Positions 1 to 21,080 of a stretch of 64,000 bases of DNA are shown here, one piece after another. Each line of letters begins with the position of its first letter. The first letter of the stretch is position 1. The stretch spans positions 434,001-498,000 of the forward strand of contig JBBPEB010000021.1 in assembly GCA_039096225.1 (NCBI GenBank). Direction: 5' to 3'. Under the pieces are notes generated by a model. The model had not been told where the DNA came from, made no database searches, and saw only the letters and a list, made by a program, of their open reading frames with translations. Source of the DNA: Blastocystis sp. Blastoise. Its lineage: Eukaryota > Sar > Bigyra > Opalinata > Blastocystidae. The position numbers were made by a program, and so were the translations under genes.

Positions 1-66
1 GCTCAATACCACGTAGAAGAATTGTTGAATTGCTTTCTGTTTCAAAATGAAAAGAAGACTAAATAA
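1..66 (+). CDS. possible 3' end of an upstream gene
   Basis: The window opens with 21 sense codons followed by TAA (64-66), ending ...QNEKKTK. Local GC is clearly higher than in the following sequence, as in exons elsewhere here. No start or homology is visible, and 21 codons can stay open by chance, so this is only a candidate last exon. Confidence 0.25.
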   Translation, partial: AQYHVEELLNCFLFQNEKKTK

Positions 67-1037
67 ATATATGAATTTTTATTCATATAATAGCTATACA
101 GATAATGCTAATGAAGACCTTGAATGTTTTTCTGATTCTGGTAGTGGCCAAATCACCCAATCAGGTTGAGGATCGAAAAAGATGATAAAATAAATAAACA
201 AAGAGATCAGAATTAACCAATAGATGCATAACAAATAAAAAATACTTTTCATTTATATGCTTTGGAGACGAAAATGAAAATAATAGATTTAAAAACACAT
301 TTGAGAACAATTTCGTATCTTCATGTTTATCTGGAAATCTCTTATAAAATTATAATATTTACTACAGTTATACACTATTCAGAACAATAGGAATTGATTT
401 ATTATTCTAATAGAGAGTTGCGTTCCATTATTTAGTGAATCAGAAAATATTTGTGAATAAATTGCCTTTATTCTCTATAGTCTATTTAGATAGAAACATT
501 AATGGTATATAGACAACTTTATTAATGCTAAATTTGAAGAGAAATTAGTAATTGTGGTTTTCAGTGGTGGTTTTAGTACTAGATATAATTGTTATAATTA
601 TATATTAATAGAAATCAAAGTAGTTGATATATCTATGACGAATATATTTGTATGAGTACTTTTGTGAATAGAAATTTCATAATTATGTTCAGTATAAAAA
701 TAATGAATAAAAATAGTATTCAAATCAAGATGGAGTACTTTTATATAAATGGATTTATATATATTATCAATTATTTTCGGAATATATAATACTTTTAATT
801 ATTTCGATGTCATCAATGTCCATATATACTATTTTCTTTCATTATAAAAAATATAAAGAATTCTTTTATAGAAGTATGCTAGAGTGCTTGTATAGAATCG
901 TAGTTATGAAGTCAATAGAATAACAAAACATAAAACAAATAAAGACAAACAACTACATATAATAAAAGAGAAATAATATATGAAACATCAAAATATGAAA
1001 AAAAAAAAATGGAAATATTTTTATATATCGAAACCTA
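67..1037. other. A+T-rich intergenic stretch
   Basis: No convincing exon on either strand. The sequence is mixed A+T-rich DNA without the long trinucleotide runs typical of introns here. It lies downstream of the CID-domain gene on the minus strand and probably holds its 3' UTR and terminator. Confidence 0.5.
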
Positions 1038-2975
1038 TTAATACTTTCTTTGAGAGGTATATCCGCGGGAATCCTCCATAAATCGTTTTTTATTCACATC
1101 TGCATTAGGAATGAATAATTCCTTTTCATATTCAATAGTATGTTTCATATCGACACAACGTAAATGAATTTCTTCGTCATTTGATAACTCGGTCTCCTAT
1201 ATATATATATATAGATAGAATAATTATAACAATACTATATAATAAATATATATATAATAAATATAAATATAACAATAATCTATAATAGTTATAACAATAA
1301 TCTATAATAAATATAACTATATATATAATAATAAAAGCAATAAATATTATGAATAGAATACTTTTAAATCAATGATTCTTTGAATATCTTCAATAAATGA
1401 CTCGATCTTCTCTTTCTTCGTAGTTAATTCAATTTCTCGTTTTCTTAATAACTGCTGAATCTCCATTTTTGATACTTCCTCATACTGAATGGAAGCTATA
1501 TATAATAATAAATATAATAATAATAATATAAACAATAATAAACATAATAATAATAATAACATAAATAAACATAATAATAATAATAAATATAATATATATA
1601 CGTTTCTTATCTTTTGTTTCTTCTCCTTCTACTGTGGTTGTTGTATATATATAATCATTTATTGTGTCTTCAATCAAAGCTTGATCCGCTAAAGATGAAT
1701 ATTAATACGTAGAACAACAAAAACATGATTATACATATATAATATATATAATATAAACTTAAATATGAACATTAAAAAATATAAAAATATCAACATGGAT
1801 ATAAATTAAAAATATATATATATATATATTCTTTATAGAATATTAATAAAAAAGATATATATATACCAAATATATCTTGTTCATTTTCTACTTCTTCTTG
1901 TATATAATCTAATATAGATTTCGCTTTTTGAATTCGATCTCTTGAGAAAAGATCTTCTGTGGATAATAAACTGATCTCCGTATTTGTTTTTAATAAACTT
2001 TGTATATAATCAGGAACTATAGAGGAATATATATAATTATATATAATCATAGATAGATGAAATGTATATAGAGTCATAAATAAAATAATTATTAATATAT
2101 ATATATATCGTTCATGAATAAAATAAAATAAATATATATATATAGTTTATAAATAAATTAAATATATACTATATATATATATATACCTGATATATCTTTT
2201 ATATGAACATGCTTTGACTTCTTTTTTTCTGTATCACGTTTTACTAGAGAATTTAGGGATGTATTTAAATCTACAGGATTCCCACGAATATTTGGATGAG
2301 AAATAAAATAGGATTTATAAGTCTTTGTTAAGTCTGAATGAACATCTCTATATATATAATAATAAAAATAAATATAAATATAAATAAAAATATAGCATAT
2401 AAATATAAATAAAAAATAAAAATAATAATAATAAATATAAATATAATAAACATAAATATAAACATACATATAATAAACATAAACATAAACATAAATAAAT
2501 ATAAATACCTAATTTCCTGTGGAATAATCTTATATATACTATCAATGATATTAAAATCGATCATTTCAAAAGTAATCCATTTGGAAATAGTTTTAGCAAC
2601 AGAAACACATATAGTAATAGTACAAGTACTAAAGAATAAAGAATAAGTTATATATAATAGAAACTGATTGTTGTAATTATTATGAATATACTCCATAATC
2701 GTCTGAACGACGTCCACAATGATCTGATTAATATATGGAACAAAATATTGAGGATTAAGTTTGGCTTCGTCTTTTATAAGTTCATGCAATACATAAAACA
2801 TATATAATTTGATAGGTTGACGAGCTTCTTTAAAGAAAGAATACCAAACAGTAATAATGAACTTCGCATTATCTCTACGATAATTAATATATCTTGAAGC
2901 ATTTTCTATAGAAATCTGAGTACCATTTAAGTTAGAAAAGATGTTGTTTAATTCCTTCCTGAGCTCTTCTTCCAT
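1038..2975 (-). CDS. CID-domain protein, Rtt103/RPRD-like
   Basis: About 370 residues in seven exons. Residues 1-140 read as a CTD-interacting domain: an N-terminal helix with ELRKELNNI, the INYRRDNAKFIITVWYSFFK segment, LYMFYVLHELI, and a last helix with SKWITFEMID after the first intron. This all-helical fold binds phosphorylated RNA polymerase II C-terminal repeats and acts in 3' processing and termination. The rest is charged, with a likely coiled coil (MEIQQLLRKREIELTTKKEK, about residues 285-310). CID plus coiled coil without an RRM or zinc finger is the Rtt103/RPRD1 layout rather than Pcf11. The start ATG follows a TTG; the last exon ends TSQRKY-TAA. Introns start GTAT and end TTTAG or TATAG. 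The final exon carries one copy of the GC-rich CCGCGGGAA word on the plus strand. Confidence 0.8.
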
Positions 2976-3226
2976 CAATATAATGTATTTATAAAGCTAT
3001 TCAATACTTTCTATTTTTTAAGAAAATGTAAAAAATTGCGTTTCTCTTTAAAAAATTTCCGTGAATGTTCTTTTAAAAAAATATTTTTTTCTTATATATA
3101 TATTCGCTACGATGGTATGTATTATCTTCATAATATCAGAAAAAGAAACTCGGAAAGTTAACGAAATAAAATCAACTAAAAATAATAAAAAGAAATATAA
3201 TAATGTTTTTTTCTTTATATACAAAC

Positions 3227-7084
<3,858 letters not shown>

Positions 7085-7962
7085 ATTCAGATCTTCTATT
7101 ATACAACGACTTGAAATAGAATGATCTATACATATTACAATCAAATCTTATGATATATATACATGATGCCAATTAATATATTGTTTGATTTGATATCTCT
7201 TTATATATATCATAATAAAACAAAATATATATGCAAAATAATACTAAAAAACGAATGAAATGTCAATCAATCGGTGAAAAAACTACGAACATTAATTTAT
7301 TAAATATTCTTCATATATTTCATTTTTCTACTTGTCCTCAATATATATCAATTTCAAAGCATAATCATTGTAGAAATTTAGTGTTATTTTAATGGTTTGT
7401 TCATCAAAACTTTATATATGTACGTAATTTTTTTGTTTACGAATAATTGTTACGTAAAACTTACTCTTTATAGTATATACGATCACACCAAATCATGACA
7501 TTCGTTGATAATAGTCTCATTAGCAGGTCTTTCAAAAATATCCTTTGAGAAACAACCCTATTCTAAGAAAGTTTTTCTCTACACGTTGAGATCCCCATAG
7601 AACCCTTAAAAAGTATTTTGATAGTTGATTTGAATCCCAAGAGAGTCTTCATAGATAGCCTTTTTTCACAATTTCTATGGAAATTGGAAAAAGGTTCAAA
7701 ATTTGGATTAATTGATGGAAAATGGAAAGTGTTTTATATTTACCAATAAGAATCGACTATCCTTCTTCAAAAGTAAATTTGTTCCCATAGAATCTAGAAT
7801 AATTGAATGACAATTTATGTGTCATATAAAGAATGTACCAAAAGAGTGAACTTGAATAATCTGGATTATTTTCCAAACACAAAAAGACTTGGTACATAAG
7901 AAGAATTGATATTTCTTTTCTAAGATATTCTCTTTTATAAAGTTTTATATTTTCGAAATACA
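7085..7962. other. divergent intergenic region upstream of BTB/LRR and UAP1 genes
   Basis: It separates two divergent starts and must hold both promoters. A minus-strand open frame at 7757-7961 has no ATG at its 5' end and no recognisable similarity. The 7560-7760 part is somewhat GC-richer and partly open on the minus strand (for example RLSWDSNQLSKYFL) but with stops between segments. It could be gene debris. I see no supported gene. Confidence 0.4.
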
Positions 7963-9823
7963 ATGAGTTTCTCGTATGAAATTCATTTCTCTAATATAAA
8001 TATAATTCTTGTTCTTTATTTAGAAGTTTATTTTCTGCCGAACTTAGACAAACATTAGCTACTTATCATCAAGAGCATCTTTTAAAATATGTCGATGCTG
8101 ATCAAGTTACTGAAGAAGAAGCTAAAAAGCTTTTAGCTCAAGTATTTTTTATTATTTTGGTTTTATTCAACAATTTTCATTTATGTTTCTTTTATATAGT
8201 TAAATAAGATCGACTTCCACAGATTACAATCTATTTATGATACTACTATGGAGGCTGCTAAGGCTCCTCAAGGTGAAATCAAGTTAGAACCTCTTGATAA
8301 TGTATTTTTTGTTGTTGTTGCTATCATTTATTTTTGTTATATGAAATATAAATATTTATTTTTTGATAACTCTTAATTATATTTCTTTTTAGATTGCTAA
8401 CTTTGAAAAAATGTCTGAAAATGAAGCTGATAACTATTGGAAGATTGGTCTTGAAGCTGCTCTTAAGGGTGAAGTTGCTGTCATGTTAATGGCTGGTGGT
8501 CAAGTATAGATTATTTATTTATTATTATTATTTTTTTTTAATTCTTTTTTTTTTGTATTATGTTTTTTATATTTTTATTGTGTTTTTTATTAATTGTTTT
8601 ATTATGTTTTTATAGGGTACTCGTCTTCGTTCTGATTTACCTAAAGGTGAATATGATATCGATTTACCTTCTCGTATATATATATATATATCTTATTATT
8701 AATATTCAAGTATTATATATATCTTATTATTGTTATTAATCAATATATATATTATTATTATATATATATAGATAAATCTCTCTTCCAAATGCAAGCTGAA
8801 CGTATTTTAAGAGTTCAAAATCTTGTTTCTATTCAATATCAATGCCCTTGTGTTATTCCTTGGTATATTATGACTTCTCCCATGACTGATGGTCCTTCTA
8901 AGGAATATATCCATTTATATATATCATATTATTATATATATTATTATATTATTATATAATTATACTATTCTATAATTATACTATTCTATAATTATCTTTA
9001 ATAATCTGTACTCTTTGAAGAACACAATTATTTTGGATTATCACGTGACCAAGTGTACTGGTTCCAACAAGGTACTCTCCCCTGTATTGGCAATGATCAA
9101 AAGATTATTATGAGCAAGAAATATGAAATAGCTACTGCTCCTGATGGTAATGGAGGTATGTATATGTCTATGCATTTAAACGGTGTAATTGATGATATGA
9201 AGAAGAGAGGAGTTCAATACCTTCAAATATATGGTGTGGATAATGCTGTTGTTAAGGTATATATACTATTATTATCTTTATTAGTATTATTATCTATATA
9301 TTATGATGATGAAATAAAATGATTTAATAATAATAATAATAATAATAACATATATTTATATAGATCCCTGATTTATGTTTCATTGGTTATTCTATATCTA
9401 TTAATGCTCAAGTTGGAGGTATGTGCGTAGCTAAGAATTATCCTGAAGAGAAGGTCGGTGTTATCTGTAAGAAGAATGGTAAATATAATATTGTCGAATA
9501 CTCTGAAATTGACCCCGAAACCGCTGCTCTTAGAAAACCTGATGGTGAATTAGTATATTCTGCTGGCTATATTTGTAATTCTTTCTATACTGTTGATTTC
9601 TTAGATCAAAAATGTAGTCCTAAGACTCTTTCTAGAGTATATCACATTGCTAATAAAGCTATTCCTTATTATGATGAAGCTACTGATTCTACTGTTAAAC
9701 CTACTTCTAATAATGGTATTAAACTTGAATCCTTCATTTTCGATGTATTCCCCTCAGCTGATCGCGTTAGTGCTATTATTAAAGGAAGATGTGAATTCAC
9801 TCCTATTAAGAATGCTCCTGGTA

Positions 9824-9906
<83 letters not shown>

Positions 9907-10241
9907 TAATAAATATAAATATAATAATAATAATAATAATAATAATATATATAGGTTCTAAGGTTGATACTCCTGAAATTGCACGTGATATCTTATTAAC
10001 TAGTGAACGTAATTGGTTAAAAGCTGCTGGTGCTATTGTTCAAGAAGATGGAATTTATGAAGTATCTCCTTTAGTATCTTTTAAAGGTGAAGGTTTAGAA
10101 GTATTCAAGGGAATTACTCTTGCTTCTCCTTGTCAAATCATTCGTTCCCGTGATAATCGTAAAGCTAATGAATGTGATGTTATTTCTGAACATATAAAGC
10201 ATTATGTTGAAGATGGATGCGATTTCTATATTGTTAACTAA
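7963..10241 (+). CDS. UAP1: UDP-N-acetylglucosamine pyrophosphorylase
   Basis: Makes UDP-GlcNAc from UTP and GlcNAc-1-phosphate in the cytosol, the last step supplying N-glycans, GPI anchors and chitin-type polymers. About 490 residues. The signature LMAGGQGTRLRSDLPKG (UTP-binding loop, around residue 100) is intact, followed by the family segments WYIMTSPMTDGPS, NYFGL, WFQQGTLPCI, GNGGMY, DDMKKRGVQYLQIYGVDN and the C-terminal ESFIFDVFPSADR. ATG at 7963 starts an 11-nt first exon (MSFS split by a GTATGA...TTTAG intron). The chosen junctions keep the frame through to FYIVN-TAA. Most introns are GT-AG, but the one at 8907-9011 is AT-AC (separate entry). Another ends with a (TAA)n run at 9832-9903. 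Confidence 0.95.
8907..9011 (+). other. U12-type AT-AC intron in UAP1
   Basis: The 105-nt intron begins ATATCCATTT and ends CTGTAC. Removing it joins AAGGAAT to TCTTTGAAG and gives KEFFEEHNYFGL, as expected for UAP1; no GT-AG pair does this. ATATCC is the hallmark U12 donor. TCTTTAAT, about 9 nt before the terminal AC, resembles the U12 branch-site consensus TCCTTAAC. The assignment rests on donor, branch site and acceptor plus frame. It implies that this organism has a minor spliceosome. Confidence 0.8.
9832..9903. repeat. (TAA)n microsatellite in UAP1 intron
   Basis: Run of about 24 trinucleotides following the donor GTATATATATA, then TAAATATAAATATAATAAT up to the acceptor. Poly-Asn readings of it are artefacts. 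Confidence 0.9.
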
Positions 10242-10945
10242 ACATATTTTTTTGATTAATAATTATCATTATTTATTATGTATATATAGTATATACATAT
10301 TTTATATTATATCTTTATATCCATTATGATATATTCTGTCTATTGACATATCATAGTTTTGTTTTACGTCTTATATTTAAATATATTTCTATATAAGAAT
10401 GAATATAGAACAATATTATGATTCTTTAAATATATTTTTATATAAAAAAGAAATATAAAAAAAAATATTTTTCATTTTAACATTTTTTATATATTATTAA
10501 ATATATGAATACGATTCATAACATAATTACATTATAAAATAAAAAAACAAAACACTCAATCCTACAAGAAGAATGAGATCTACAGATTTCAAATATAGAT
10601 ATATATATACTGCTTTTATTTATTATTAATAATATAAAAGTATAAAAAAGAGAATACAAATATAACACACACATAGAAAAAAAACTTTAATATATATTTA
10701 TATAAATAGTAGAAATAGTAAATTATAAGAGAAGATACAATTCTTATAAAAACAAGAATAATTATTTCATAAATGAATACATAATATTATTTATCTTACT
10801 AAATGAATAAAAAGTTGAAAAAGATGTATATATATATATAAAGAAGAAGATAATTAATAGAAAACAAATTATGAAATATCACAAAAAATAAAAATGAAAT
10901 GGAAATATAAATATTGTAAAGAAGATTCTATAAAGATGACGTAAT
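10242..10945. other. convergent intergenic spacer UAP1/EFTUD2
   Basis: Between two tail-to-tail genes. Extremely A+T-rich with scattered poly-A and poly-T; it presumably holds both 3' UTRs and polyadenylation signals (several AATAAA-like words). No gene seen. Confidence 0.6.
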
Positions 10946-15434
<4,489 letters not shown>

Positions 15435-16200
15435 TTTCTTTAGTTCTTTTTAATTTAATAGAAGAATACTATCAGCAAAAATGAATTCTCTGGGATTAAT
15501 AATATAAAAGTAAAGCTTTTCTTTCATTTTTCTTTTTCTATAACTCATGTTCATTTTTCGCACAAAATAGCCGATATGACCCGTGGGAAAACTGTATAAA
15601 TTGATAAGCTTTTTTTTGAAAAATTTCATTTTTCTCTTTTTTAATTATTCACGGTTATTTCTAATTTTAAAGACATTTTTGAATAATTTCATAAAATAAA
15701 TAATTATTTTAATAACGATAGATAAAAGTGAATTAAATTGGTTATTTCGCTTTATTTTGTATAGAGGGAGGTATATGAATTCATTATGAGATTTGATTGG
15801 AGTTGAAAAGTAAATAATTGTGTTCGCCATTGTTTTTTGTTGTTGATAGGGTATATATAAGTGGCATATATTATATTATAGGAAACGCAAATAATAACGG
15901 AACACCTTATAATAAAGAATAAAATTAAATAAGGAAGATAAATAGTATTTTATTGCTAATGAGAGTATATAGTCTTTATTAATATTTACAAAAGAGCAGA
16001 GATAATTCTCTATGTATAGAATGAACAATAGAATTAAATTGAAGCAAATTCAGATTTGAAAATTTGAGGAGACATAAAAACATTGAAAAGACTGAAAAAT
16101 AATAGGATTCCAAGAATATAACAACTTAATATAACTATATATAAATAAATAATTATTTTTAAAGTATTAAGAATGATATGTAAAAGATGATATCATATAT
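15435..16200. other. spacer upstream of EFTUD2
   Basis: Holds the EFTUD2 promoter (left end) and the RCE1 3' region (right end). A GC-rich word GACCCGTGGGAA lies at 15578-15589, about 150 bp upstream of the EFTUD2 ATG. A 61-codon minus-strand open frame at 15645-15830 starts with ATG (MANTIIYF) but has no recognisable similarity. I do not call it a gene. Confidence 0.5.
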
Positions 16201-17412
16201 TTAAATGAATAATATACAATATCGGTAACGATAATTAAAACTTTTGGAATTAAAAAAAGAGAAATTTGGACCTCCAATCATATTACAATATATATGAGTG
16301 ACAATTATCCCAAATATAGTATCTATTTATTAATTTATATAAGTTTCTATATACATAGTTATATACCTGTTCGTATATATATAGTACCAACAAGTAATCC
16401 TAACAAGAAGGAAAATACACTCTGAATTGCTAATATATATAGAAGATATATTAATAATGTAATCATAAAATATAACATATATATATATATAATATATATA
16501 CTCATAACAACAAAACAAGCAAATGGTTTATATCCTTCTTTTCGTAATTCAATATAATGATGTAAATGTGCTATATATATATAATATATATATATAATAA
16601 CAATAATGAAAATATAATGAATATATATATATATATATTCACATACAATATAAAAATATAATGAATATGAATATAATATATATATACATGAGGAGAAGAA
16701 TAGTGCTGATATACAAATACACATAATATTCGAGAGAGATGTGCATTTTAATATATGTATACAACATACTCTATATATCATTTCTTCAACAATAGGGGCC
16801 TATATATATATATATATATAACAAATAAAATATAATTATATATATAATATATATACTAAACAAAAATTTTTAAAATTAATATGATTTGGATTTATATAAA
16901 AATCTGGAAAAATATAAAAAATGAATTCTTTTATACATTTAGGATGACTATATATATTGAATGATATATAAAGAAAAAGATAATTCTATATATACTGTTG
17001 AAAAGCATTAATAAGCTTGTCGACTAAAAGACCTAAAAATAATATGGAAACCACACAAAGTGAAGAGATCATAGCATATATTGATTGCTTGATATTGATT
17101 GAAAAAGAATGCAGAAATATTGTTCTGATTATAGCTGAGAACAAATAATGTTATTGAAAAACATGAAACGATGGTAAACAATGAACATTTAGCTCGATAA
17201 TATACCTAGAATGCGTATAATACTATCAAGAGTAGAATCAATATTAATCATACAACTTGTGCATCATTAATGGATATTGTTCGAATAGATTGTGGTGCAA
17301 AATACATTGGAAGAATGAAGAATGCACAGAATATAAGACAAATAACGAGCGCAACAGCAATAGATATCTATAGAGATTTATATTCCATAGTCAAATCAAA
17401 AATAAGTACCAT
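16201..17412 (-). CDS. RCE1: CAAX prenyl protease 2 (RCE1-like)
   Basis: Integral ER membrane protease that removes the last three residues of prenylated CAAX proteins. The ABI-family core is clear: APIVEEMIYRVCC carries the paired catalytic glutamates and an arginine, SALFFSSSHLHHYIE carries the second-motif histidines, and VTHIYCNMIGGP is the third conserved His/Asn segment. Hydrophobic segments surround them (VALVICLIFCAFFILPMYF near the N-terminus, SVFSFLLGLLVGTIYI near the end). The chosen start has ATG alone as the first exon: ATG, then GTACTT...CTATAG, then ATATCTATTGCT, giving MISIAVALV. A start further upstream cannot be excluded. Middle exons at 16860-17200 are hydrophobic and less certain. 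Head to head with the BTB/TLDc gene, 69 bp apart. Confidence 0.85.
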
Positions 17413-17481
17413 CCGCAACACTTGAGAGAGAGATTTTTTTAAATATTTTTAGTTGATTTCTTTTGGTACGTTAAAGACGAT
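17413..17481. promoter_or_regulatory. compact bidirectional promoter
   Basis: Only 69 bp separate the RCE1 ATG (minus) from the BTB/TLDc ATG (plus), so promoter elements and both 5' UTRs are shared or overlap the coding exons. No clear TATA box can be told from the A+T background. Confidence 0.5.
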
Positions 17482-19091
17482 ATGGTGAAAGAAAATGCGA
17501 TTCTTTATGCTGATGTGCTTAATCTATTGAAGGAAGATATAACCAGATATGAAGAACTACTGAAAGATTTAGTTAGTGTGTTCTCATCTATGCTAAATCA
17601 TGGTGTACATTCTTATAATTCTATGCTGAACATAGTACAACGTATTAGTGCTAACTCTAGTAGAAAACAGTCAAGTGAAATGAATTCAACTGATGCTTTT
17701 GATGGTTCTATTCAAGAAACTATTCCAGTCCAGTATGCAAACAAACGAAAATATAATGAAAAAGATGATGATGACATGGATATAATTCGTTTCACAGGTA
17801 ATGGTCCAATATTTTCTTTATCTAAAAAAGTTATTGAAGCAATTCCTTATTCATATATATATGAACAATCAGCTAAAGAATTAAGAACTACTGATGGTGC
17901 TATATTTCTTGATTACCCTGGAAATGATTCATTTATTTATTATTTTTTGGATTATTTAAATGGAATGAATATCAATTTTAATCAACTTAGACTTGATGAA
18001 CAAATGGAATTTTTAGAATTATTAGAATTTTGTAGTTTACCGATTCCATTAGAACTTGTTTATTGCCGAGATAAAAGGGATAATATGATGAAAAAATATG
18101 TTGATGGTGATAATGTTGATTTAATTTTGAATGGAAAAACAAATGTTGAAGTAAAAAACTATTTTGTAAGAAATCGATTATGGGATTCATTTTTAAAGAA
18201 TTATTGTAATGGTTATGTTGATTATAATAAGTCAGAAAATAAATTATATATAATTAAGAACTATGAGTATATTGAATATATATCTACTTATATTCGATTT
18301 GGTTGTATTTATCTTTCTGAAGAAGAAATAGAGACGATAAATATGCAAAAATTAGAAAATGAATTATATAGTTTATTTGGTAATAAAGGGAAAAATAGTA
18401 TTATTAAGTGTACTGATATGGATACTTCATTTTATCATTCACAAATAGTAAATAAAAAGACAGAAATTCCATTAGTGAATTGGCTAGGTAAAGAAAAGAA
18501 ATGGAAATTATTATTTAGGTATTTATATTAGATATATTAAGATTTCTTTTTTATTTTTTTAATTTGTTTATTTTTATCACTGTAATATATAGAGCAAGTG
18601 AACATAATTATTCTGCTGATGAATTTCATTTTTATTGTGATAATAAAGGAGAAACTGTAACTCTAATAAAAAATATAAGTAAAAATAATCATATGAATAT
18701 CTTTGGAGGATATACAGATCAAGATTGGGATTGTTCATATAGTATATTTACTTATTTTATATAATTATTCAATATAATTTATATATGTTATAAATCTTAT
18801 TCAAAAGAATTTCTCTTTACTTTAAGTAATGGATATAATATTCCTCCTACAAAATATAATTATACTAATAAGTATTATGGCAATGCTATATGTTGTGAGT
18901 ATTCTTATGGTCCTACATTTAGTTATGATATTTCCATATGTGATCAATGCCATAGTATAAAAGAGTCAAGTTGTTTTAAATCTTCATATAATGAGCCTGC
19001 AGTTAACAAGAGAAGTTTATTTGTAGATTATTGTGACGAACATGATAATACTTTTATAGTCGAAGATTATGAAGTTTGGGGAAGAGCATAA
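17482..19091 (+). CDS. BTB-like/TLDc domain protein 1
   Basis: About 510 residues. The first 1,030 bp are one open exon. Residues 1-60 are a helical segment and 60-100 low-complexity. Then comes a BTB-like domain (IIRFTGNGPIFSLSKKVIEA, DGAIFLDYPGNDSFIYYFLD, FLELLEFCSLPIPLEL) and a linker ending LVNWLGKEKKWKLLFR. Exons 2 and 3 encode a TLDc domain: ASEHNYSADEFHFYCDNKGE, NIFGGYTDQDWDCS, KEFLFTLSNGYNIPP, ending FIVEDYEVWGRA-TAA. TLDc domains occur in proteins protecting against oxidative stress or binding V-ATPase; the function here is unknown. The second intron lacks AG at the place expected from its paralogue at 38205-39946 (see findings). An in-frame alternative acceptor exists a few codons later. 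Confidence 0.8.
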
Positions 19092-19401
19092 ATAAATATA
19101 TATATATTTCTTTTTTTTTTGATATTCTGTTTTTTAAAAGAAAATTATATATAGATATTCTTAATTATTTATATTGCTACTTGTTTTGTTAAAAAAGCAT
19201 TAAAAGAATCAATACAAGTTTTATTAAAAAAATTTTATTTTTTGAATACAAATATATAAACAAAACAAAATATAATGAAAAGAAGGTGATAATAGTTCAC
19301 AAATAGAGTATACATATAAAAAAGAGTATCATTTGCATTGCAACAAATACATATAAAATCACATTAAAAAAAAATGTTTTAATAATATATATATATAATC
19401 T
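19092..19401. other. convergent spacer TLDc/PA2G4
   Basis: 310 bp between tail-to-tail genes. A+T-rich with poly-T and poly-A tracts, presumably both 3' UTRs. No gene seen. Confidence 0.6.
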
Positions 19402-19534
19402 TTAAGCAAGTATATCTAAAACTTCCTTATCAGTACAGGACTTATCACTCTTGAAATTATTGATCTATATATAAATATAATAATAATAATAATAATAAAT
19501 ATAATAAATATAATAAATATAATAATAATTAATT

Positions 19535-19566
<32 letters not shown>

Positions 19567-19916
19567 AAAATACATACATCAATTTTATTACCAGTAATTC
19601 TTGTAGTTCCATCAGGAAGAAGAAGAAGAGTAAATTTATAATGAACAACCATATCGCTTTCCTTTTCATATAAAATAGGATAATCAATAAGTAAATTATG
19701 ACTAATACATTCTTTAAGTCCTAAACGAGCAGTTTTCTCTTTAAGACAACGAAGAGAGAAAGGGAAAATAGGATATTTCTTATTAATTTCAGTTAAAGTA
19801 GCTCTTGCAGCTTTTAATTTTAATAAATAAGTAGATTCAACATTCTTTCTATATACCATATTACGAGTACCTTTTTGAACAGGCTATATATATAGTAGGG
19901 TTATATAATTATATAC

Positions 19917-19971
<55 letters not shown>

Positions 19972-20212
19972 ATAATAAACATATATAATAAACATAATAT
20001 ATACTTTTCCTTCTCCACTAGAAAGAGCAATATCAACAGCATACACTTCATTTGTTTCAAAAGTACAGTCATCAACTTTTTGATTAGGATCTTCACGAGC
20101 AATAATAACTTTATTACCATCAATAACATATTGCTTCATCTATAGAGAGATTAATAATAATAATACTAATAATACTAATAATAATAATAAATAAAATAAA
20201 ATAAAAGAAAAA

Positions 20213-20243
<31 letters not shown>

Positions 20244-21080
20244 AATAAAAGAAAAATAAATAAATAAATAATTAAATAAATAAATAATTAAATAAATATA
20301 TAAATAAGTTATAATAATATACTTGATGCATTAAAGTACCTTGAATAATATTAATACCATAAGCAGTAGCAATCTTACCAAGAAGAGGAGTAATATCATT
20401 GTTCTTCTTACCATTAGCTATCATCTTTTCACAGAGTTCACCCATATAATAAGCAGCAGACATTAAATCATTCTAAATATATATTTTTTATAAAAAAAGC
20501 AAACAAACAAATAATACAAAGAAAAAAAAAAAAAATAATAATAAAAACATATATATACAAGTTTATCAGCTTTAGGGCATTCAGCACCAGGAACAACAAC
20601 AGTTTGAGCAGCAACAGCACAGAAACCATTAAGTTGACAACCCATATCAATCTTGACAACATCACCAGCCTTAAGAACAGTAGATTCTTCAGGATAAGGA
20701 GAATTGTGGCAAACACAGTTATTGACAGAGAGACAAGTAGGGAAAGAAATACCCTTTTCCATCTTACCCTTAGGATAAGCAATTTCACATTGTCTAGTGA
20801 TTAAAAGATCACCAAAAGTACAAAGTTCAGAAATCTTTTTACCAGCTTCAAGCTATAAAATATATAAAAATAATATTTTAGGATATGTTAAGATACATAG
20901 CAACAAAAAATAGATAATTCAAAAAATGATGTAAAATAGTTGGTCAAATACCTTAGAGATGACTCCATCCATAGCCTTATTGATAAATCCAGCAGCTTCG
21001 TTGTACTTTTCTAAAACTTCAGGGTTTCTAAGATCGGTACAATTAGCATCAACTTCAGAGATATTCTCAGCTCCAGACAT
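19402..21080 (-). CDS. PA2G4: proliferation-associated protein EBP1/PA2G4 (MetAP-like, non-catalytic)
   Basis: Pita-bread-fold protein related to methionine aminopeptidase 2 that binds the ribosome exit region and acts in ribosome biogenesis. About 375 residues: KYNEAAGFINKAMDGVIS, DLLITRQCEIAYPKGKMEKG, FPTCLSVNNCVCHNSPYPEE, LKAGDVVKIDMGCQLNGFC, QGTLMHQMKQYVIDGNKVII, TFETNEVYAVDIALSSGEGK, FPFSLRCLKEKTARLGLKEC. The HNSP context and the loss of typical MetAP metal ligands fit EBP1 rather than an active MetAP. The end is EVLDILA-TAA. Six or so introns; one contains a (TAA)n run at about 19920-19965. Head to head with Utp21/WDR36, another ribosome-biogenesis gene. Confidence 0.93.
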
